NCBI GenBank assembly: GCA_007129255.1
Contig: SKVW01000009.1
Location: 1 to 46,364 of the forward strand
Length of the DNA: 46,364 nt
Reading direction: 5' to 3'
Source: Bacteroidales bacterium
Lineage (GTDB): Bacteria > Bacteroidota > Bacteroidia > Bacteroidales > UBA7960
Position 1 is the stretch's first letter. Each line of letters opens with the position of its first letter. Made by a program: the position numbers and the translations under genes. Below are positions 9,518 through 18,400 of the stretch, piece by piece. Below the pieces are notes generated by a model. It had not been told where the DNA came from and ran no database searches. It saw only the letters and a list, made by a program, of their open reading frames with translations.

Positions 9518-9757
9518 CTATTTAGCTCCCTGAACAATGTCTTTTATTTCCCCCGCAGTAAGGACCCTGCCACTGGATACCACTTTTTCATCAATGACCA
9601 GGCCCGGGGTGCGCATGACGCCGTATTCCATGATCTTCATTACATCCTCTTCTTTCGATACGGTGGCTTGTATGTCCATTTCCTGCACTGCCTGCCGGGC
9701 TGATTCTTCCAACTTTTTGCATTTGGCGCAACCGGTTCCAAGAATTTTAATATCCAT
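9518..9757 (-). CDS. small thioredoxin-like CxxC protein (redox-active disulfide protein 2 type)
   Basis: MDIKILGTGCAKCKKLEESARQAVQEM...GVMRTPGLVIDEKVVSSGRV; paralogous to 7893..8150. Confidence 0.87.
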   Translation of the reverse strand: MDIKILGTGCAKCKKLEESARQAVQEMDIQATVSKEEDVMKIMEYGVMRTPGLVIDEKVVSSGRVLTAGEIKDIVQGAK

Positions 9758-9814
9758 AGTTTTGCTAATTTTTTATTCATCGCAAAATTACGATTAATAA
9801 AACACCTCTCAAAA

Positions 9815-10114
9815 CTACTTCAGGAAATTTTTCAGGATGGATTTGGCTTCTTCCCAGTTTTCGTGATTCAGGCAGTATTTAACTTTTGGTGGGGTTATGT
9901 TTCCCTGGATCAGTCCTGCTTTTTTCAACTCTTTCAGGTGCTGTGAAACGGTAGACTGGGCCAGGGGAAGTTCGTTTACAATATCACTGCATACGCAGGT
10001 ATCGCGGTCTTCCAGTAATCTGATAATGGAAATACGGGCAGGATGCCCAAGTGCTTTGCAGTATTTGGCAATTGCGATATTTTCTTCAGGATATTTGGCT
10101 GGCTTTTTTGTCAT
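9815..10114 (-). CDS. ArsR/SmtB-family transcriptional regulator
   Basis: LGHPARISIIRLLEDRDTCVCSDIVNELPLAQSTVSQHLKELKKAGLI; winged-helix HTH with a CVC motif. Confidence 0.9.
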   Translation of the reverse strand: MTKKPAKYPEENIAIAKYCKALGHPARISIIRLLEDRDTCVCSDIVNELPLAQSTVSQHLKELKKAGLIQGNITPPKVKYCLNHENWEEAKSILKNFLK

Positions 10115-10572
10115 TTTCCTTTTGAAGCAGGTGCTTTGGCGCGTTCATCTTGTTCCGGTGGGAAATGGGTTGAGCTGCGTTCTTTAACTTCTCCCCGTAT
10201 CCTGAATACTGCCTGACCGCCCGGATCATTGGATAAAACACTTACCGTACGGCTGATCCGGTGAGGCCTGGGAGCCGGCCGGAATTGAATGGTGATTTTC
10301 CCTTCTTCTCCCGGGTTAATGGGCTCCCGGGTCCAGTTTATTATCCGTGTACCACAGCAGCCTCTTGCATTGGTCAAAACCAGCGGTTTCTCTCCTGTGT
10401 TGGAAAACGGTATTTCCATTTTGATCACCTCCAGCTCGTCTGTGTAAAGGGTACCAAGGTCAGTGATTTTCTCTGAAAACTCCAGTTTTGGCCCTTCCTG
10501 AGCCAATAACATTCCGGTTATTATTGCCAGGACAAAAGATAGAAAAAGGCTTTTTTTCATGACGCGTCTCAA
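10111..10572 (-). CDS. exported DUF1573 domain protein, CCGTR variant (paralogue of 7401..7802)
   Basis: Signal peptide; FSNTGEKPLVLTNARGCCGTRIINWTREPINPGEEGKITIQFRPAPRPHRISRTVSVLSND; ATGA overlap with the arsR-like gene. Confidence 0.8.
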   Translation of the reverse strand: MRRVMKKSLFLSFVLAIITGMLLAQEGPKLEFSEKITDLGTLYTDELEVIKMEIPFSNTGEKPLVLTNARGCCGTRIINWTREPINPGEEGKITIQFRPAPRPHRISRTVSVLSNDPGGQAVFRIRGEVKERSSTHFPPEQDERAKAPASKGK

Positions 10573-10916
10573 AAAAAATTATTAAGCGTTTTGCTTCAAA
10601 AATTGATCCGATTATTTATGGATGGTTTTGCAAAGTTAAAAAATAAATGACTCATGAAAGTATTGATGGGTTTTATTATTCGCTGAATGATAAGCGGTTA
10701 TATTTAGCACTCATTAAGGCCTTAGTAAAAAGTAAATCATGGCTAAGGCAATTAATGTTGTAAAAAAAATTTCCTGTACCAAAAAAATCTGCTTTGGTCA
10801 GGGTTATTTTTTTAAAAATCCTGTATTAAAGCAAAAAGGTTTTCATTATTGTTGTTTCGGGGATTCCAACCAATTATTTTCTATATATTTAGCCTGCAAA
10901 ATGCGAATGGTTAAAT

Positions 10917-11480
10917 ATGGAAAATCAAAGAAACAGGGTGTTGGTTGCTATCTGCCAGGGTAGAGAAGAAATTCTGGAGAAATTGTACCAGGAAGAATTT
11001 CCTGTGATTGAGAATTTTGTTATAAAAAACAATGGAAATAAGGAGGATGCGCGCGATCTTTTTCATGATGCCATGATGGTTATTTTTCAGAAGAGCAGGA
11101 ATAAAGACTTTGACATTTCCTGTAATTTCAGCACGTATTTGTATGCAGTTTGTAAAAATTTATGGCTAAAGGAATTACGCAGAAAGAAAAATTTTTCTGA
11201 TGTTGAAATTGGTACAGAAATCCAATCCATGGAAGGGCAGGAAGAGGTTGATGATATGATGCCCATCAGGAAAAAATTATTTCTCCGGAATTTTTCCAGA
11301 TTATCCGCAAAATGTCAGGAAGTTTTAAAATTGACCATGGGAGGAATGGATGTGGAAGAAATAAAAAGCATTATGGAATTTAGCAGCCTGCAACACACAA
11401 TGAACCGTAAGTACCGTTGCAAGAAAGCCTTAATGGAATTAATTCAGAAAGACCCGGGATTTTGGGATGCTTATTCATAA
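10917..11480 (+). CDS. RNA polymerase sigma factor, sigma-70/ECF family
   Basis: Region 2: GNKEDARDLFHDAMMVIFQKS...STYLYAVCKNLWLKELRRKK; region 4: LSAKCQEVLKLTMGGMDVEEIKSIMEF. Confidence 0.88.
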   Translation: MENQRNRVLVAICQGREEILEKLYQEEFPVIENFVIKNNGNKEDARDLFHDAMMVIFQKSRNKDFDISCNFSTYLYAVCKNLWLKELRRKKNFSDVEIGTEIQSMEGQEEVDDMMPIRKKLFLRNFSRLSAKCQEVLKLTMGGMDVEEIKSIMEFSSLQHTMNRKYRCKKALMELIQKDPGFWDAYS

Positions 11481-11494
11481 AATCAAAGCAAAAC

Positions 11495-12358
11495 ATGATA
11501 AACGACAAGACAAACAGGGAATTGTATGAGGAGATTGAAGTCTGGTTGTCCGGGATGGATTCCGAGGACAGGGAATATCTTAAAAACAAACTAAATAATG
11601 ATTCGGAACTGATGCGGCAGTTGTTGTTGTACAAAGATGTCAACAGGTTTGCAAGAGAACTGCATGAGGAAGAACGCTTTTCAGGGTTGCTTAAAGCCAT
11701 TCAGGATAAAAAAGAAAAGACAGGTTGGGAAAAAGATAGCGGGAAGGCCGGTAAAGCAGTTGACTTTCAAAGCCTCCCGCATCCCGCCTTTCTTGAGCGG
11801 TATATTGGCTCCCGTAAAGTGAAAAGAAATTTTCTCCTTCGGGTGGGAGTAAGTGCTGCAGCTGCGGTATTTTTGCTGGTGGTTACCCTTGGACTGGTTT
11901 TTTACTTCCAGTCAAACCAGCAGACAGATACTCCTGAAAGACTTTTTGCCGCCTACTACCAGCCATACCAAATTGATCCGGCCATGCGTTCTGACGGTTA
12001 TGCTGAAATGGAAATGCTGGAAAAAGCCTTTTCCGCCTATAATCGGGGAGAGTTTTTTCTTGCTGCCCGTTTATTTGAGAAAGCTTATGAGGAACTGCTT
12101 CCCGACAAAAGAACCAGCCTGAAATTCTTTGCCGGGGTTTCCTACCTGGAAGCGGAAGAAGAAGCAATGGCCAAAGAAGCTTTAGGGGAAGTGGTTGACC
12201 AACGGTGGAGTATTTTTTACCCGGAAGCCAAATGGTATCTTGCCCTGGCCTACCTTAAAACCGGGCAGGTTGAAAAGGCAAAACCCCTTCTTGAGGAGCT
12301 GAAAACGGAAATACCTCAATACGCTTCAAAGGCTGAAGAGATACTGGACAGGATTTAA
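11495..12358 (+). CDS. single-pass membrane protein with C-terminal TPR-like repeats; candidate anti-sigma/regulator
   Basis: ATG 11495 (MINDKTNRELYEEIEVWLSGMDSEDREYLKNKL...), TM RVGVSAAAAVFLLVVTLGLVFYF, then TPR-like helices; directly follows the ECF gene. Confidence 0.7.
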   Translation: MINDKTNRELYEEIEVWLSGMDSEDREYLKNKLNNDSELMRQLLLYKDVNRFARELHEEERFSGLLKAIQDKKEKTGWEKDSGKAGKAVDFQSLPHPAFLERYIGSRKVKRNFLLRVGVSAAAAVFLLVVTLGLVFYFQSNQQTDTPERLFAAYYQPYQIDPAMRSDGYAEMEMLEKAFSAYNRGEFFLAARLFEKAYEELLPDKRTSLKFFAGVSYLEAEEEAMAKEALGEVVDQRWSIFYPEAKWYLALAYLKTGQVEKAKPLLEELKTEIPQYASKAEEILDRI

Positions 12359-15339
12359 TTTCCCAAAGTTTTTATTCTGGTTGCCAATAATGCAGCCAGT
12401 ACAATTAATAAAATAGCCAGCCCGGCCATAACGGCCGAAATTTTTGTCTGGCCGGAAGCCAAAGGTGAAGTGTCGCCAATGGTAACATATCCGGCCCAGA
12501 AAAAAGGATGGGCTTTACTGGGAAGGGCTTTGTCCAAATAGTTGAGTTTAGCCTGCTGCAACGCCTGATCTTTTGGCAGCTGTTGATTTAAACCGGAATA
12601 AAAACTTTTTATCAATTGTGTGCTGGCAAGATCCGGAACCGACCAAAGAGTCATCACGATATTGCGCACCCCTGAATAAAGGAAACTGCGGGTGAAACTC
12701 ATGACCCCCTCTCCGCTTAATTGCTTGCCTGTTCCGGTATTGCAGGCGCTAAGCACCAGCATTTCAGCCGGTATCCGAAGTCCGTATATCTCATAAGCAT
12801 AAAGGTTGCTGTTTGGACAATCGGGGTCAGCGGCATTAAAAACCAAACGGGAGTGCATGGGGTTTAGGGTGTCAATCAATGCATGCATGGCCAGGTGAAG
12901 AATGGATGCCTTTTCAGCATGCTTAAAGAAGGCTTCCTTGGTGGCTGCTTCGTCTACAAACACTTTCCCTTTGAAAAAATTCCCAATGTACTCTACCTCT
13001 TTTCGGGCCCCGGGGAGCGGAAAAAGCCCTTCCCGCCCGGAAACCAGATTTGAAAAAGAAGAAATGTTTTGAGGAGAAGTTTCCGGAGGATAATCAGGTG
13101 CCAATGCCAGCAGAGTCCCGGCCGGCTTTTTATGCTGAAGTTCTTGGGATGAGAAAAGCAAAGCCGATGAGTAGGAATAACTTATGGAAACCTTACGGAT
13201 GAGATAGGGAAGACCGGAATAATCCATACGGTAAGCGGGTTCCTGCCGCGAAAGTAATACTTCGTAAGGCAACAGACTGAGCATTTCGTCAGGGACAATG
13301 ATCAGTTTGTTGGGAGAGAAAGCCTCCAGAACCGGTTCGATCAGTTTATTGTATAAAAAGTAAGCGCTTTCCGTGAATTGCTGGTATTCTTTTTTCCCTC
13401 CCATAAAAGCATGCTCCAGGTTTAAAGATCCAAGAACTTCTTCCAGGTGAAAAATAAATTTATCTCCTGTTTCGTAACGGAATACTTCAAACCCATCATG
13501 GGAAACTGCAAAAATAAAAAGCTCCTCTTTTCCAAGTAGGTATTCAATGAGCACCTCTTCTTTGGATAAAGTTGCCTGGATTTTACTTATGCCGGTCACA
13601 CCCGGTTCGTATTTTAAACGGTAATATTCAGGATAGGTTTTTTCTAACAGGCTAATTAGCTTTTGGTAACGCAGGTTGGTTTCAAAAAGTTTCGTTTGCC
13701 AGTAACTTATTTTTTCTTTTTCGGGGGTTGCCTTGCGGGCTTCCTGGTTAATTAACCCCTCCAGAGCATGAAGCTCCCGACGCAGCCCGGCTTCTTTTTC
13801 CCGGATAGAATCAGGTACATTTGCAACCTGAAAGCCCTCCAGTCCCCTGATAGACTGAATTAGAACAGAAGCTTTGGCCAGACCGGAAATTTCAAAAGCT
13901 TTTTGAAGGTATTCATTGTTGCCGGTTTTTTCAAAAAGATCAAAAGCGCTGGATGCTGCCGAAACAAAAGTTTCTTTTTCTTTATCGGAAAGGTGAAGTT
14001 TGCTTCCTTCCCCGGAATAATCCTTTCTTAGCCCGGAAATAATATTCAGGAGATGCTCGTAGTTTAAAAATATTTTCTCCTGGAGTATGTATTGTTCAGG
14101 CTGCCCGGTGGTCTTTTCCAGTTTGGCATTTAAGATGGTGTTTTCCAATTTCAGGTTATCCAGTAAAAAAGTTTGGATAGGGGTGCTGACCGGTATTTGT
14201 TGATTTTTGTTCTCTGGTGTTGGTTGATGGGTGTTGAGCATTTCCCGGGCTTTACGACAAAAAGCCAACGCCTGGTTTTGCTGCCCACGGGCAAAAGACA
14301 GCTGTGCCAAAGCTTCAAAATGCCTTGCACGAATAGGATGGGACTCATGGAAGCCGGCGCTGAAAACTTCACCTGCAAGAGTTAGGTATTTTTCAGCTTT
14401 TCTCTCTTGCCCTTGGTCCAGCAGACTCATGGAGTAGTTTAGGTAGTGGAGCCCAAGCTCAGGATATGAGTCCCCATGGGTGGCCAGGGTGGTTTCAATG
14501 GCTTTGCGAAAATACTCTCCGCTTTCATGATAATTCCCGGTATGCCTGAGCGCACGCGCCAGGTTGTTGTATGCCGATGCCCGACCTGCCAGGCTTTTGC
14601 CGGGATGGGTTTCCAGACTTTCGTAAAAATAGGCAATGGCTTCTTCGTACCGGGATCCCGAATAGGATACCATGCCCATATTATGAAGCACCCTGGAAAT
14701 ATTTAAGCGATGGGTGCTTTTACTATCCCGGAATATCTGGAGGCTGCGATTGTAATATTCCTGGCTTTTTTCAAATTCCCCTGCGTAATGAAAAATAACC
14801 CCCATGTTCAGGTAAATACTTCCCAGCAAGGAATGATCCGGTCCATAGGTTGACATGAGCAGGGCTTCGGCTTGCTCAAAATAGTTTACCGCGACACTAA
14901 AATCGGCGGTTTGTATTTTAAGGGCTCCAATGTTAGAATAAAGCGTTGCCAGGGCGGTGTGGTCCGGACCCGGTAGTAACCTGAACACAGAATCTGCGCG
15001 AAGATAATACCGCATGGCTTTTTCAAACTGCCCGGTATAATAATAAAGAAACCCAAGATTGTTTTCGATCCTTGCGGTCAATATCGGGTTCTGAAGTTCA
15101 GAAGCCTTGTCAAGGGCCTGGTTAAAAACTTTTATAGCCTCCGGATAATCTCCATCAAGGAATAACTGATTGCCCCGGTCGGAAAGCTCACGGTAGGTTT
15201 TTGATTCATGGGCAATAACCGGAGAAAAATGGGAAAACAAAGCCAATAACAATAACGGCAAAAAAACCCCTATCTCCTTGATTGAAGAGAAAAGAAAAGG
15301 CCCGGGGAACTGTAATTTGGTTTTTTTTGAAGGCTGCAT
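12355..15339 (-). CDS. TPR-CHAT domain protein (caspase-like clan CD) with N-terminal export signal and C-terminal TM
   Basis: N-terminal hydrophobic FLPLLLLALFSHFSPVIA; multiple TPRs; CHAT motifs ILHLAMHALID and EMLVLSACNTGTGKQLSGEGVMSFTRSFLYSGVRNIVMTLWSV; C-terminal AVMAGLAILLIVLAALLATRIKTLGN. Confidence 0.92.
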   Translation of the reverse strand: MQPSKKTKLQFPGPFLFSSIKEIGVFLPLLLLALFSHFSPVIAHESKTYRELSDRGNQLFLDGDYPEAIKVFNQALDKASELQNPILTARIENNLGFLYYYTGQFEKAMRYYLRADSVFRLLPGPDHTALATLYSNIGALKIQTADFSVAVNYFEQAEALLMSTYGPDHSLLGSIYLNMGVIFHYAGEFEKSQEYYNRSLQIFRDSKSTHRLNISRVLHNMGMVSYSGSRYEEAIAYFYESLETHPGKSLAGRASAYNNLARALRHTGNYHESGEYFRKAIETTLATHGDSYPELGLHYLNYSMSLLDQGQERKAEKYLTLAGEVFSAGFHESHPIRARHFEALAQLSFARGQQNQALAFCRKAREMLNTHQPTPENKNQQIPVSTPIQTFLLDNLKLENTILNAKLEKTTGQPEQYILQEKIFLNYEHLLNIISGLRKDYSGEGSKLHLSDKEKETFVSAASSAFDLFEKTGNNEYLQKAFEISGLAKASVLIQSIRGLEGFQVANVPDSIREKEAGLRRELHALEGLINQEARKATPEKEKISYWQTKLFETNLRYQKLISLLEKTYPEYYRLKYEPGVTGISKIQATLSKEEVLIEYLLGKEELFIFAVSHDGFEVFRYETGDKFIFHLEEVLGSLNLEHAFMGGKKEYQQFTESAYFLYNKLIEPVLEAFSPNKLIIVPDEMLSLLPYEVLLSRQEPAYRMDYSGLPYLIRKVSISYSYSSALLFSSQELQHKKPAGTLLALAPDYPPETSPQNISSFSNLVSGREGLFPLPGARKEVEYIGNFFKGKVFVDEAATKEAFFKHAEKASILHLAMHALIDTLNPMHSRLVFNAADPDCPNSNLYAYEIYGLRIPAEMLVLSACNTGTGKQLSGEGVMSFTRSFLYSGVRNIVMTLWSVPDLASTQLIKSFYSGLNQQLPKDQALQQAKLNYLDKALPSKAHPFFWAGYVTIGDTSPLASGQTKISAVMAGLAILLIVLAALLATRIKTLGN

Positions 15340-15489
15340 TGTAGTGTTGCAAAATTACAAAATCTTTCCCTCCTTAAACCAATGAAAAATAGTATTTTGA
15401 ATGCGTCTAAAATAAAACCTCCATCCAATGGGTTAGTTTTTAAAAAACCCGGTATTAAGAAGAGAATTAATCACTTTAATTTTTTTACC

Positions 15490-18400
15490 ATGAAAAGTTT
15501 TACCAGAATTTTTTTATTTCTTTTTCTTCTATTTGCCTATGGAGTTAGTGCCCAGACACCAACCCATGAAGGCTTTGAATGGGAATTTTTCCCTCCGGTA
15601 GGATGGGAAGCTTCCGACAGGTGGGGCATCTCCCCGAGTCCTCATACCGGGGAACAGGCCGCCTTTTGTACCTATACCAATGCCCCCGATGAGGATTTGA
15701 TCACCGCACGTATGGATCTGACACAAGGGATAAATGAGATTTCTTTTCACTGGAGATCCAATGCCCTGCCTGATAATGATGCCAGTTTTGCTGTGGTATA
15801 TGTCAGTTATGATGCAGGAGACTCATGGACGGCTCTTGACACCCTCTCCGGCACAGAAGGCAGCTGGGTAGAGGAAACTTATGTTTTTACCGACCTGACT
15901 TCAGATCATGCCTATTTTAAATGGAATTACAGCAGCAATGGCTCATTTGCCGATGGTGCCCGCTCTTTTGCCCTGGATGATGTTTATTATCCTCGCTGGT
16001 ATCAGGATGAACCTTTGTTTTTTGCTTATCCGGATGATGAACTGGATTTTGAAACCGTGAACCTTCTTGAGTCTGACACAAGGAGCTTTACCGTTTATAA
16101 CTGGGGATTGCAGGATCTTACCCTTACCGAAGCTTCCTTTCCGGAAGAATACCAGGATGAGTTCCAAATCCTCAATGAGCTGCCCATCAACATTGAGCAT
16201 ATGGGTGAGGTGGAAATAGTTGTAGAATTTGCTCCTTTGATTGAGGGTGAAAAATCAGTCATCATGACTTTAACGCACAATGCAGATGACAGTCCTTTTG
16301 AAATGGGTCTTTTGGGTTATGCCCACAACCCCATCCTTTACCCGCCATTCCTGGAAGTGTTTGATGTCTTCCCCCCGATGGACTGGACCGAGGCAAGAGG
16401 GGTAATCACTGAAGATACCCAGTTTACAAGCGACATTTCTTCATGGGGAGGAAAGAGTTTTGGCAACCAGGTCGATGGCAGTCCCTCTGCTTTTGTTACC
16501 CTTGCCCTTACAAGGAATGAGTGGTTGATCACCCCTACCATTAGTCTTGAAGATACTTTGGATTATGAGCTAACTTTTGATCTGGCTCTTACTATCAGAA
16601 ATTCCACCGACCCGGCAGATCTGGATGAATCAAAATCTTTTATGGTGGTAATTTCTACCGACAATGGTGACACCTGGTCGGAAAGCAATGTGCTGGAAAC
16701 CTGGGACGAAGACTCCGATATTTCCAATACCGGCCAAGCAGAAACAGTTGATCTGACAGGCTATTCCGGAAATATTAAGCTTGCCTTTTACGGGCAATCG
16801 GAATATCATTCCGGGGTGATGTATGATATTTTTGTGGATAATGTCCGGGTTTCGGCTATTTCAGAGGATGACATCGAACCTCCCATGGTTATTTCCCTGG
16901 AGGGAAACACCGAAGTGGAAAACCAGGATATGGAGCTCTTGCTTACGGTTTATGACGAATCCATGGTTTCTAATGTTACGGCCCATTATACCATCGAAGA
17001 TCAGGATCCTCAAACCCTGGTAATGGAGTTTGTGGGGGAAGGAGATGATAATGGAGACGATGAAGACAAAAGCAAGGATGGTAACTTTTATCTTTTCCAG
17101 GGAACCATTCCGGCTCCTGAAGGCCCTGCCACAGGTACGGTGTATTTTTTCATGATGGATGAATATGGCAATATGGGCAATTCTGATGAGTATGATCTGG
17201 AATGGTATGCCGATGTGGAAGGTCCCGAGATTACCCTGGTGGAATATCCTACAATCTTAGGTTTGAACCGTGAAGGAATTGTGGGGGCACAGCTGGAAGA
17301 TCCTTCCGGCATTTTGTCCGCCACCCTTTATTATACCCTGGAAGGACAGGATGAAGAATCTGCAGAATTGACCGAAGGAGACGACGGGATCTACCGTGCC
17401 GAAATCCCCGCCCAGGCATCCTATACAGAAGCCTCCTTTTATGTTAAAGCAATTGATGCCTCTACCAGTGAAAACGAAACCATTACAGATTCCAGACAGG
17501 TAGTATGGTTAGATTCTTTTGTGGATGAAATACCTGTTGCTACCGAAGGACGCTCCCAGGGTAATCCGGTTGTTGCCTTTAATGGCGAACAATATTATGT
17601 GGTTTTCAACGACCGTCGCCTGGGTGGTTCAACCCATGCATACTGGGGCCGTTTTGTCGAACCCGATGGAACCGTTCATACGGATAATGAAATTAATGTG
17701 GTACCCTTTTCCTGGCAGCCATTCTTTTTTCCAAACCTGGAGTTTGGAGGAGAACACTTTTTATTCACTTATGCACAGCAACGTAGTCCGGATGATTTTA
17801 ACCGTGATCTCTTTGCAGTGGTGATTGACCAGGATGGACAACCTGTTGGAGATCGTTTCCAGGTTTCCGAACAACTGGCTCAAAATAATGCCTCATTTTC
17901 CGCTGTTGCCTGGGATGGAGAAAAGTTCCTTGCGGTTTGGCAGCAGGGTCAAAATCCACGAGAAATAGTTGGTCGTTTTATTTCTACGGAAGGACAAACT
18001 ATTGGCCAGCCTTTCTCCATCAGACCGGATGATGTTCCCCCACAGGCCGACCAAATGGTGCCCGATATTGTTTTTACAGGCGAAAACTTCATGGCCACAT
18101 GGGACGATAACCGCACCGGAAACCGCAATATTTACGGTCAGATGATCGATCAGGATGGCAACTTTATCGGCAATGATTTTGCCATTACCTCTGAATCGTT
18201 CAACCAGGGCATTTCTAAAATCGAAAAAAGCGGAAACCGCATCCTGGTGGCATGGGAAGATAACCGTGACCATATCCGTTCCAGCATTTATGGTCAACTG
18301 ATCGACCTGAAAGGAAATTTAATCGGGGAAGACTTCCCCATTGCGGTGGTGGAGGACGGATTAAGCCGCACCTGGGTCTCCCTTACCAGCAACGATTCTG

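Noticed and set aside
10739-10963. 74-aa plus-strand ORF before the sigma factor
   Set aside because: Overlaps the ECF start out of frame in AT-rich intergenic DNA; no recognisable features.
12355-15339. Type III-E CRISPR Craspase (TPR-CHAT effector)
   Set aside because: No Cas7-11 or CRISPR array nearby, and the protein carries export and TM segments.
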